64,000 nt of DNA from Microbulbifer sp. ALW1 (GTDB lineage Bacteria; Pseudomonadota; Gammaproteobacteria; Pseudomonadales; Cellvibrionaceae): contig NZ_CP047569.1 of assembly GCF_009903625.1 (NCBI RefSeq), positions 1,706,501 to 1,770,500 of the forward strand. The letters are read 5' to 3'. Below the pieces are notes generated by a model. That model saw only the letters and a program-made list of their open reading frames with translations, was not told the origin of the DNA and did not search any database. The position numbers and the translations under genes were made by a program. Shown here piece by piece: positions 16,797 to 24,759 of the stretch (position 1 is the first letter of the stretch; every line of letters begins with the position of its first letter).

Positions 16797-19700
16797 GAAA
16801 TTACTCTGCGCCCGTTTCAATACGCTGGGTCTGGTTACCGCGGCCTCTACCGTATTGCTGCTGAGCGCCTGCGCCAGCAACAGTGGAAAAACCATCGGCA
16901 GCCTGCAAAAGGTTGATATCAAAATTCAGGAAACCCGCATCGACGGCAGCCTGGAAAAGGCGCTGGCGAGTTACCAGAAGTACCTGCAGGAAACCCCCGA
17001 AACGGCGCTTACGCCGGAGGCCATTCGCCGTATTGCCGACCTGAAAATCAAGCAGGCGCATCGGGCGGAAGAGGGTGCTTTCCCGGCTTCGCGGGAAACA
17101 CGCATTCTGTCGGAAGACGAGGTGGCAGCCGCGGTTGATACGGCGGCGAAACGGTCTGCCACCGGGCAGGTCAATCTGGCTGCACCGAAAGCGGCCGGTG
17201 TTTCCGAGCGAGATGCGCGGAGCGAAATGTCTCTGGATGGCGTCGCCAAAACCGGCGGGGAAAGTCAGGCAGATTTCGAAAACCGGGCGAGTAGCACGCT
17301 CGATATCGCCAGTACCTCCAGTGCGTCCAGTGATCTTGGCGAAAGCCTGCCGGGTGATAATGCCGATGCGCTGCTGGCCGCCAATGCCCGTGAAGCCATC
17401 GCACTCTACAAGAAGCTGCTGGTTCAGTACCCCCTGTACGACCGCAATGATCAGGTGATGTACCAGCTCTCCCGTGCCTACGAGGAAATCGGTGAGATTG
17501 ACGAGGCGGTGATTGTTCTGCGTCAGCTGGTGGCCAAATTTCCGGCTTCCCGACATCTGGATGAAGCCCACTTCCGCCTGGGTGAATACTATTTCACCCG
17601 CAAGAAGTACCTGGATGCGGAAGAGTCCTACGGCCGTGTCATTGGTATGGGTGCGACCTCGAGCTTTTACGAGCTGGCGCTCTACAAGCGCGGCTGGGCC
17701 CTGTTCAAGCAGGATATGTACGAAATGGCGCTGGACGATTTCGTGCGCATGCTGGATTACAAAGTTGAGCAGGGCTACGACTTTGAGCAGCAGACCAACG
17801 AAACCGAGCGCAAGCATATCGAAGACACCTTCCGTGTCGTCAGCCTGAGTTTCTCCTATCTCGGTGGGGCGGATTCCATCGTCGATTACTTTACCCGCAA
17901 GGGTGCGCGCGGCTACGAGTCCTACGTTTACAGCCACCTGGGTGAATACTACCTGGATAAGCGTCGCTATCAGGATGCCGCAAAAGCCTATACCGCCTTT
18001 GTGGAGCGTAACCCGCTGCACAAAGTTGCACCGGACTTTTCCATTCGCGTGATCGAGATCTACCAGAAAGGTGGTTTCCCACGGCTGGTGCTGGAAGCGA
18101 AGAAAGATTTCGCCAATACCTATGCGCTGGATGCCAAATACTGGACCGTATTCGATATCCGGGAATACGCCACGGTGGTGGAATTCCTGCAGACCAACCT
18201 GATCGATCTGGCGAGCCACTACCACGCGGCTTACCAGAACGTGAAGCCCAAGGATAAGGAGTTCCAGCAGAAGCGAAGCGAGAACTACGCTGAGGCGATT
18301 CACTGGTATCGCCGCTACCTCAAATCCTTCTCTGATCAACCCAAGGCGCCCGGTATCAACTACCAGCTGGCCGGTTTGATGCTGGAAAACCGCGACTTCC
18401 TGAATGCGGCTCAGGAATACGAGCGCACCGCCTATCAATACGCTGCGCATAAAGACGCCAGCGAGGCAGGTTATGCGGCGGTCTTCGCCTATCGCGAACA
18501 CCTGAAAAATGATCTGGCCAAAGGCTCCACTGCACAGAAAACCGCGATCCAGAAAGAGGTGATCCGCTCCTCGCTGACGTTTGCGGAAACCTTCCCGAAA
18601 CACGGCAAGGCGCCGCAAATCCTGCTGGGTGCTGTGGACGATCTGTACAAGTTGAAGAGCTTTGCTGAGACCATTCAGAATGGTCACCTGCTGCTGGAGA
18701 AATTCCCGGCCGCGGAACAGGAAATTCGTCGCTCTGCCTGGCTGCTGGTGGCTCACGCTTCATTTGACACGACGGCCTACGTAGAGGCGGAAGCGGGCTA
18801 TCGCCAGGCGCTGTCACTGACTGCGGCCGATGCCAAAGATCGTCCCGATCTGATCGACAACCTTGCGGGTGCCATTTACCAGCAGGGTGATGTGGCGCGC
18901 AAGGCCGAAGATCACCTGGCGGCCGCTGAACACTTCCTGCGTATTCGCAGTGCTGCGCCCGGTGCCAGTATCCTGGCCACTGCGGAATACGATGCGGCAG
19001 CTTCCCTGATTCAGCTGGAAAACTGGGCCCGCGCGGCCGACGTGCTCAAGGCGTTCCGCGCGAATCATCCTCAGCATAAGCTGCAAAAAGAGGTCACCAA
19101 GAAGCTCGCGGTGGTCTATCAGGAAAGTGGCCAGCTATTGCTGGCGGGTGCTGAATTCGAGCGTATCGAAAAAGAGTCGGAGGACGATGATGTCCGCCGC
19201 GAAGCGCTCACTCAGGCTGCCGATCTTTACAGTGCCGCGAAAAGTTATGACCGTGCGCTGGGTGTGCTCAACCGCTACGTCAAGTTGTTCCCAAGCCCGA
19301 TGGAACCTGCGCTGGAAACGCGACAGAAAATTGCGGATATCTACAGCAACAGCGGCAACCGTCAGGCCTACTTCAAAACCCTCGAAGACATGGTTCGCAT
19401 CGAGCTGCGTGGCGGCAACGAGCGCAATGACCGCACCCGTTATCTGGGTGGTAACGCCGCGCTGCAGTTGGCAGAGCCCAGTTATGAGGCCTTCCGCGAG
19501 ATCGCCCTGGTCGCGCCACTGGAGCGCAACCTTAATAACAAGCGTGCCCGTATGAAGTCGGCGGTCAGTGCTTTCTCTGACCTGATCGATTACAACGTGG
19601 CCGACGTTACCGCGGCAGCAACTTTCTACCTGGGTGAGATTTACCTGCACTTCAGTCGCGCGCTCAAAGATTCCGAGCGCCCGACCAATCTCAATGCCAT

Positions 19701-20088
19701 GGAGTTGGAAGAGTACGAATTGGCATTGGAGGAGCAGATCTACCCGTTTGAAGAGCGTGGTATCTCGGTCCACGAGAAAAACATCGAGCTGATGGCCGCC
19801 GGTATTTACAACAAGTGGGTGGCGAAAACCATTGAGCAGCTCGCGCTTCTGGTACCGGCTACCTATGCCCGGGAAGAAGACGCCGGCAATATCATCACCA
19901 GCATTGTCCCGATTCCGGTCGTGGAAGAGGAGGCTGTGCAGGAAGCTGCTGTTCCGGAAAGTACGGCTCAGGAAAGTACGACTCAGGAAAGTGCTGTCGA
20001 AGCTGAAGCTGATGAAGAGGCAGCTCCGGAAGAAGCTGCACCTATCCCGGTAATCGCCGAGACCGAAGTTCAGGAGGATCAGGGCTAA
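16789..20088 (+). CDS. Large TPR lipoprotein (about 1100 aa)
   Basis: The 1099-residue protein has a lipoprotein signal ending LLLSAC (lipidated Cys at about 28). A low-complexity linker (90-190) is followed by tandem TPR/BamD-like repeats over most of the chain, such as MYQLSRAYEEIGEIDEAVIV and DEAHFRLGEYYFTRKKYLDA. The C-terminal ~60 residues are rich in Glu, Ala and Val with short repeats of QESTTQES type, probably a flexible tail. It overlaps its upstream neighbour by 8 bp and its downstream neighbour by TAATG. It is likely attached to the outer membrane facing the periplasm as an adaptor for the TolQR/TonB-like motor. Confidence 0.83.
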   Translation: MNKKLLCARFNTLGLVTAASTVLLLSACASNSGKTIGSLQKVDIKIQETRIDGSLEKALASYQKYLQETPETALTPEAIRRIADLKIKQAHRAEEGAFPASRETRILSEDEVAAAVDTAAKRSATGQVNLAAPKAAGVSERDARSEMSLDGVAKTGGESQADFENRASSTLDIASTSSASSDLGESLPGDNADALLAANAREAIALYKKLLVQYPLYDRNDQVMYQLSRAYEEIGEIDEAVIVLRQLVAKFPASRHLDEAHFRLGEYYFTRKKYLDAEESYGRVIGMGATSSFYELALYKRGWALFKQDMYEMALDDFVRMLDYKVEQGYDFEQQTNETERKHIEDTFRVVSLSFSYLGGADSIVDYFTRKGARGYESYVYSHLGEYYLDKRRYQDAAKAYTAFVERNPLHKVAPDFSIRVIEIYQKGGFPRLVLEAKKDFANTYALDAKYWTVFDIREYATVVEFLQTNLIDLASHYHAAYQNVKPKDKEFQQKRSENYAEAIHWYRRYLKSFSDQPKAPGINYQLAGLMLENRDFLNAAQEYERTAYQYAAHKDASEAGYAAVFAYREHLKNDLAKGSTAQKTAIQKEVIRSSLTFAETFPKHGKAPQILLGAVDDLYKLKSFAETIQNGHLLLEKFPAAEQEIRRSAWLLVAHASFDTTAYVEAEAGYRQALSLTAADAKDRPDLIDNLAGAIYQQGDVARKAEDHLAAAEHFLRIRSAAPGASILATAEYDAAASLIQLENWARAADVLKAFRANHPQHKLQKEVTKKLAVVYQESGQLLLAGAEFERIEKESEDDDVRREALTQAADLYSAAKSYDRALGVLNRYVKLFPSPMEPALETRQKIADIYSNSGNRQAYFKTLEDMVRIELRGGNERNDRTRYLGGNAALQLAEPSYEAFREIALVAPLERNLNNKRARMKSAVSAFSDLIDYNVADVTAAATFYLGEIYLHFSRALKDSERPTNLNAMELEEYELALEEQIYPFEERGISVHEKNIELMAAGIYNKWVAKTIEQLALLVPATYAREEDAGNIITSIVPIPVVEEEAVQEAAVPESTAQESTTQESAVEAEADEEAAPEEAAPIPVIAETEVQEDQG

Positions 20089-20672
20089 TGCAAACGTCCA
20101 GAGTCTTCACGTGCGCACTGTGTGTCTTTGTTCTGCTGCTCAGCGCCTGCGCCAGTGGTCCGCAAAGATCCAGCCGCCCGGTGGACCAGAGCAGTGTGAA
20201 AGTTTCCGGCGGTGTCACTCGCGACTTTGATCGCGCGGTGGAATACCTGCAGGGTGAACGTTATCCGGAAGCCATAGAGTTGCTGCAGGATGTGGTTGCG
20301 CGCGAACAGCGGCTCTCCGCGCCTTACGTCAACCTCGGAATTGGCTATTACCGCACCGGTGATGAAAAGCACGCGGAAGAAGCCTTCCTCGAAGCCCTGC
20401 GTGCGGCTCCGCTCGATCCGCTGGCCAGTAACGAGCTTGCCGTGCTCTACCGCCGCCAGGGCCGCTTTGATGAAGCCCGTAAAACATACAGCGATGCGCT
20501 GCAGGCTCATCCGGACAATATGCCACTGATCAAAAACCTCGGTATTCTGTGTGACCTCTATCTTCAGGATGTGAATTGTGCACTCGCACAATTCGACCAG
20601 TACCTGAAATATCAACCGGAAGATGCCAAGGTTGCTCTCTGGGTAACCGACCTGAAGCGGAGGGCCAACTGA
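20088..20672 (+). CDS. Small TPR lipoprotein
   Basis: The 194-residue protein has the lipobox LLLSAC (Cys at about 22). Three to four TPRs follow: FDRAVEYLQGERYPEAIELL, APYVNLGIGYYRTGDEKHAE and LASNELAVLYRRQGRFDEAR. CAGGAGG stands before the ATG, and the start overlaps the preceding stop in TAATG. It resembles PilF/GltE-type TPR lipoproteins, which assist assembly of envelope machines. A specific partner cannot be named from sequence. Confidence 0.85.
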   Translation: MQTSRVFTCALCVFVLLLSACASGPQRSSRPVDQSSVKVSGGVTRDFDRAVEYLQGERYPEAIELLQDVVAREQRLSAPYVNLGIGYYRTGDEKHAEEAFLEALRAAPLDPLASNELAVLYRRQGRFDEARKTYSDALQAHPDNMPLIKNLGILCDLYLQDVNCALAQFDQYLKYQPEDAKVALWVTDLKRRAN

Positions 20673-20992
20673 TGGAAGGGGTAGTGTCGAAGTTTTCGCG
20701 AGTAGTTGCGGTTACCACCGCGGTTCTGTTTGTTCCTATGGCAATGGCCGAGGACGATCAGAAAGACAGTGGTAATAAGGTCGACAAAGAAGTCAAAGAG
20801 CTTTCCGGTATCTCGATTATCGGTAACAAGGAAGCGCCCAAGTCGCTCTACATTGTGCCGTGGAAAAGCTCAGAGGTAGGCGTCGAGAGTGGCTTGAATT
20901 CCAGTCTGCTGGACCCAACTTTGCAGCCGCTGGATAAAGAAGTATTTATGCGGGAACTGGAGTTCTATCAGCTGAGCCAGTCAGAAGAGTAA
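20672..20992 (+). CDS. Small exported protein of unknown function
   Basis: The 106-residue protein has a signal peptide (about 1-26, ending PMAMAE). It is followed by a charged stretch and the segment LSGISIIGNKEAPKSLYIVP, then WKSSEVG. Longer in-frame starts exist upstream, but the ATG at 20672, overlapping the preceding stop in TGATG, gives a proper signal peptide. I do not recognise a family. Its place between the TPR lipoproteins and the proton channel genes suggests a periplasmic accessory of the same complex. Confidence 0.75.
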   Translation: MEGVVSKFSRVVAVTTAVLFVPMAMAEDDQKDSGNKVDKEVKELSGISIIGNKEAPKSLYIVPWKSSEVGVESGLNSSLLDPTLQPLDKEVFMRELEFYQLSQSEE

Positions 20993-21129
20993 GGCTGGGT
21001 AACCGTAGAAATAAACTGGCGGGTTGCCAGCGATTCTAAAATTTTTTAACCAAAAAAAGACCATATCCGGTCATTACAGGGGAAAGCGGAATCCAACCGC
21101 AGAACCGAGAAAGAAAACCAAGAGGGCAA

Positions 21130-21924
21130 ATGATGGATTTCTTGAACAGCGTAGTCGCTTTTTTTCAGACTGGTGGTGCTTTCATGTACCCCATTCTGGT
21201 GGTATTCGCGCTCGGCGCTGCAGTAGCCATTGAGCGGTATGTCCGTCTGGTGTACGAGCGTCACACCAACCGAGCGGCCTGGGAGAAGCTGCAGCCGGTA
21301 CTGAATAGCGGTGACTTCGAGCGCGCGCGCAATCTCGTCAAAGAAGACAATACCGGTGTTGGTCGACTTCTCGCTATGGGGCTCGAGCGTCAGGGCGCGG
21401 TACGCCGTCGTGAAGACATCGAGATTGCCATGGAAGAAAGCATCATGGAGACGATTCCACAGCTGGAAAAACGCACCCCGTACGTTGCTCTGGGCTCCAA
21501 CATCGCTACCTTGCTGGGTCTGCTCGGTACCATTATGGGCTTGATAGAAGCCTTTACCGCGGTAGCCAACGCCAACCCGGCAGAAAAAGCCGACTTACTG
21601 TCTGCCAGTATCTCCGTGGCGATGAACACCACGGCCTTCGGCCTGATGGTCGGTATCGCTCTGCTGATCGTGCATGCCTTGCTCAACTCCCTGACCGGCC
21701 AGATCGTAGACAGCCTGGAAATGGTGTCCGTTAAAGCGCTGAACATCATGTCGTCGGGCACCCGTCGTCGCAGTGACGTCGCCCAGGAAGAAAAAGTGCA
21801 GGACACCAAGAGCGCAAGCAAACCGGTTAATCGCGACGTGCAGCAGACGCAAGAAGCGCAGCAAAAAGTTGCTACGACGGATGAAGCTGCAGCAGACAAG
21901 ACTTCCAAGCCGGAATCTGTGTGA
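21130..21924 (+). CDS. MotA/TolQ/ExbB proton channel family protein
   Basis: The 264-residue inner-membrane protein has three predicted membrane segments (about 17-36, 119-143, 158-182) and a cytoplasmic loop between the first and second, as in ExbB/TolQ. TM2 reads IATLLGLLGTIMGLIEAF; TM3 contains MNTTAFGLMVGIAL. The polar C-terminal tail (~70 residues) is longer than in ExbB. AGAGGG lies 3 bp from the first ATG and 6 bp from a second at 21133, so the second may be the true start. With the two ExbD-like proteins it should form a proton-driven motor. The gene arrangement matches AglR-AglQ-AglS of Myxococcus. Confidence 0.92.
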   Translation: MMDFLNSVVAFFQTGGAFMYPILVVFALGAAVAIERYVRLVYERHTNRAAWEKLQPVLNSGDFERARNLVKEDNTGVGRLLAMGLERQGAVRRREDIEIAMEESIMETIPQLEKRTPYVALGSNIATLLGLLGTIMGLIEAFTAVANANPAEKADLLSASISVAMNTTAFGLMVGIALLIVHALLNSLTGQIVDSLEMVSVKALNIMSSGTRRRSDVAQEEKVQDTKSASKPVNRDVQQTQEAQQKVATTDEAAADKTSKPESV

Positions 21925-22535
21925 TGAGAAGCAGGCGTCACGGCAGAACAAAAGAAGCCCCGGAGCTGGACATTACCGCCTTCCTTAACTTGATGGTGGT
22001 ACTGGTGCCTTTCCTGCTGGTTTCCGCAGTGTTTTCCCGGGTCACCATCCTTGAGCTCAATATGCCCACCGGTGCCGGCGGCGGAGCGGAAGATCCGGGC
22101 GTAACCCTGGAAGTGGTCGTTCGCAAAACTGCGCTGGAAATCAGCGATGGTGAGAAAGTCATCGCCCGTTTTCCCAATCTGAATCTGCAGGACGGCGCGG
22201 AATCGGGTGTCGAAGGGGCCGCGGAAGGCGAAGCCTCGGGTCAGGCTCCGGTCGATGAAAACGGTCTTCCGATCATCGCGCCCACGGCCGAAGTGTACGA
22301 CCTGGTACAACTGCGGGAGCAGCTGCTTCGCATCAAGGAAACTTACCCGGATAAAACCGATTCCACACTGTTGATGGAGCCGGATGTGGCCTACGAGCAT
22401 TTGGTGGGTGTCATGGATGCGGTGCGCAGCGCCCAGGTCATGCCGAAACTGGCAGAGGGTGCGCAGCCGGATCCCGATGCAACACCGGAAACGCTGGAAC
22501 TCTTTCCCGATATTTCTCTGGGAGATGCGCCATGA
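21924..22535 (+). CDS. ExbD/TolR family protein 1, Asn at the proton-site Asp
   Basis: The 203-residue protein has a short basic cytoplasmic N-terminus, one membrane helix (about 17-38) and a periplasmic domain enlarged by an Ala/Glu/Gly-rich insert (about 85-115). The membrane entry reads ELDITAFLNLMVVLVPFLL. Aligned with E. coli ExbD NVTPFIDVMLVLL, the essential Asp25 is replaced by Asn22, so this subunit probably cannot carry protons by itself. Its ATG overlaps the exbB-like stop (TGATG); a GTG at 21921 is an alternative start. Its stop overlaps the next gene in ATGA. Confidence 0.9.
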   Translation: MRSRRHGRTKEAPELDITAFLNLMVVLVPFLLVSAVFSRVTILELNMPTGAGGGAEDPGVTLEVVVRKTALEISDGEKVIARFPNLNLQDGAESGVEGAAEGEASGQAPVDENGLPIIAPTAEVYDLVQLREQLLRIKETYPDKTDSTLLMEPDVAYEHLVGVMDAVRSAQVMPKLAEGAQPDPDATPETLELFPDISLGDAP

Positions 22536-23107
22536 AACGTGAAAGTAGACGCATGAAGCGCATGGCGCGCAGCCGCAAGCGCAAGACGCCGGGAATGAAC
22601 CTGACCTCGCTGATGGATGTATTCACCATTCTGGTGTTCTTCCTGCTGACTAACAGCTCTAGCAATGAAGCGATTGAAGCGCCCAAGGTCATCACCCTGC
22701 CGGATTCGGTTGTGGAGTCCAAGCCGCGGGAGACCGTTACCCTCATGGTCACCCACGATGAGGTTCTTATCGAAGCCAAGCCGGTAATGAGAACCGAAGA
22801 CCTGTTCCTGAGCGAAGAGCTGGTGATCGAGGCCATTCAGCAGGCCATGATCGAAGAGGTTGGTAAGGCGGTGACCATGGCCGAGACTGAACTGGAAGAA
22901 GCCAAGCTGGCGCTTGCAGAGCGGGCAGCGGCCGGTGAAGACGTTTCTGCGGCACTTGAGGAATTACTGGCGGAGCCGCCGGAAGTGAATATCCTGGCCG
23001 ACCGCACCGTTCCCTTTAACGTGTTGAAAAAAGTCATGTCCAGCTGCACCAACGCCGGATACACGCGAATTTCCCTGGCGGTAATTCAAAAAGCATCTCA
23101 GAGTTAG
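22532..23107 (+). CDS. ExbD/TolR family protein 2 (proton-site Asp present)
   Basis: The 191-residue protein has an Arg/Lys-rich cytoplasmic N-terminus (1-20), a membrane helix reading LTSLMDVFTILVFFLL with Asp29 at the ExbD Asp25 position, and a periplasmic domain. A Glu/Ala-rich helical insert (about 100-150) precedes the conserved C-terminal fold (VNILADRTVPFNVLKKVMSS). ATGA overlap with the previous gene indicates translational coupling. The pair with and without the key Asp suggests an asymmetric rotor dimer. Confidence 0.92.
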   Translation: MKRESRRMKRMARSRKRKTPGMNLTSLMDVFTILVFFLLTNSSSNEAIEAPKVITLPDSVVESKPRETVTLMVTHDEVLIEAKPVMRTEDLFLSEELVIEAIQQAMIEEVGKAVTMAETELEEAKLALAERAAAGEDVSAALEELLAEPPEVNILADRTVPFNVLKKVMSSCTNAGYTRISLAVIQKASQS

Positions 23108-23116
23108 TGAGCGTTT

Positions 23117-24493
23117 GTGAGTAATTTTGATCATCAAAAACAGGCACTGACGGCGAAGCAGGAATCTGTTCGCCAGCAGCTGGCTGCGCTCGAATCGGAG
23201 CGTACGCAGGTTGATGGCAAACTGGCTGCGCTGGAGCAGGATCAGGCGAAGCACCAGCTGCTGGATGAGATTTCCGATCGTCTCGGCAAGCTCGAAGATG
23301 CTGGTGCTGGCGATCTTTTCTGGGCGGAGCATTACAAGCAGGATGCTTCCAAGGCGTTGATTCATCGCCTGCAGAAGACCGTCAGCATCTATAACGCAAA
23401 CCTGGACCTGCTGCACGAGCGCCAGCGCAAGGTGCTGGACCAGATCGAGGATTGTCGCGATGACCTCTTCGATATCGATGCCGAGTTCCGCGAAATACGC
23501 CAGCAGGAAGAAGACGTCCACTACGAGTACGAAGTTACCCGTGAGCTGGAGCAGTCTGCTTTCCGTTCGGCAGTCATGCCCTGGAACAGCAACGGCGAGG
23601 ACGAACGCCGCTTCCGCCTCAGTTTGCTGGCGTGTTTGCTGATTGCCTTCTTCATCGGGTTTGGTGCGCACCTCTGGCAGCTGCCTGAGCCGGATGAAGA
23701 CGAAGTGGTTGAAGTGCCCGAGCGTCTGGCCAAGCTGGTGCTTGAAAAGAAAAAGCCCAAGCCCAAGCCTGAGCCGGTAGTGAAGAAACCGGAAGAGAAG
23801 AAGAAAGAACCTGAGAAGCCCAAGCAGCAGGTTGCCAAGGAAGAACCCAAACCCTCCAATCAGGAGAAAAAGCAGGTGCGCAAGAAAGTCGAGCGTGCTG
23901 GCGTACTGGCATTCAAGGACAACTTCCAGGATCTTATCCAGGACGACCTCGACAAGCGTCTCGGCAAGCAGACTCAGCTGAGTACGGCGGGCAAGCAGGA
24001 AAGTCGCAGTCAGCGCTCACTTATTACCGCGGCGGCAAAATCCGGTTCGGATGGTATCAATACCGCCGCACTTAGCCGGAACGCCGGTGGTGTGGGTACT
24101 GCGCTGGATGGTGTCAGCTTCTCGCGGGTTTCCAGTGGTATCGGCACCGAGGGTGACTTCGCCGGCGAAGAGCGTCCGCTCAGCGATGGCATGGGTCCGT
24201 CCCGTACCGACGAAGAGATCCAGATTGTGTTCGACCGCTACAAGGCGGCACTCTACCGGATCTACAACCGCGAACTGCGCAACAATCCGGCACTGCAGGG
24301 CAAAATGGTACTGCGAATTACCATCCTGCCAGATGGTGCGGTATCTGTGGCGCAGGTCGAGAGCAGCGATATGGATTCGCCCGCGCTTAACAGCAAGATC
24401 GTGGCTCGGGTGAAGCGGTTCAACTTCGGCGAAAAAGCCGGGGTGCCAACCATTACCATCCTGTATCCGATCGACTTCTTGCCTGCGGCTTGA
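23117..24493 (+). CDS. TonB-like protein with AgmX/PglI-type C-terminal domain
   Basis: The 458-residue protein has a GTG start 9 bp after the ExbD-like gene. Residues 1-150 are a cytoplasmic, strongly coiled-coil region. One membrane helix follows (about 167-188; LACLLIAFFIGFGAHLW), then a Lys/Pro-rich periplasmic spacer (190-250) typical of TonB. The C-terminal domain (about 365-458) has the TonB/AgmX pattern KMVLRITILPDGAVSVAQV and ends YPIDFLPAA. Ordinary TonB has almost no cytoplasmic part. The large N-terminal coiled coil is closer in layout to Myxococcus GltJ/AgmX. It presumably transmits motor movement across the periplasm. A palindromic terminator-like hairpin follows. Confidence 0.88.
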   Translation: MSNFDHQKQALTAKQESVRQQLAALESERTQVDGKLAALEQDQAKHQLLDEISDRLGKLEDAGAGDLFWAEHYKQDASKALIHRLQKTVSIYNANLDLLHERQRKVLDQIEDCRDDLFDIDAEFREIRQQEEDVHYEYEVTRELEQSAFRSAVMPWNSNGEDERRFRLSLLACLLIAFFIGFGAHLWQLPEPDEDEVVEVPERLAKLVLEKKKPKPKPEPVVKKPEEKKKEPEKPKQQVAKEEPKPSNQEKKQVRKKVERAGVLAFKDNFQDLIQDDLDKRLGKQTQLSTAGKQESRSQRSLITAAAKSGSDGINTAALSRNAGGVGTALDGVSFSRVSSGIGTEGDFAGEERPLSDGMGPSRTDEEIQIVFDRYKAALYRIYNRELRNNPALQGKMVLRITILPDGAVSVAQVESSDMDSPALNSKIVARVKRFNFGEKAGVPTITILYPIDFLPAA

Positions 24494-24515
24494 TAGTTAG
24501 TACGTTTGTTCGCCA

Positions 24516-24543
24516 GACCGCCCGGAAAATTTTCCGGGCGGTC
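24516..24543. terminator. Perfect 28-bp palindrome after the TonB-like gene
   Basis: GACCGCCCGGAAAA/TTTTCCGGGCGGTC is a perfect palindrome followed by TTCC and not a long T tract. It is a likely transcription end or pause for the motor operon. The remaining ~215 bp before the next gene show no gene and no clear promoter by eye. Confidence 0.65.
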
Positions 24544-24759
24544 TTCCATCTCCCATGTTGTTCTTAAGAAATTACCTGAGATTTGCTTGAGAACTGTTTG
24601 GCAAACGTAGAAAAAGTTCCCTCCCGCGCACCGCAACTTTGAATTGCTTCACGGTGCCGACTACCCCCTTCCAATAAAGTTCCGCGACCGGGCTCTCCTC
24701 CGGTGCTGCCGCCTGTGCGGTGGTTGGCAACAATAAATTTTGACTGGCAGCGGAACGCG

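Noticed and set aside
16801..18756. 651-codon open frame on the - strand
   Set aside because: It lies wholly antisense to the TPR lipoprotein gene, has no family motifs, and arises from the GC-biased codons of the real gene.
24703..24759. N-terminal extension of the giant protein from the ATG at 24703
   Set aside because: It would put about 19 unrelated residues before a good signal peptide; the ATG at 24760 is better.
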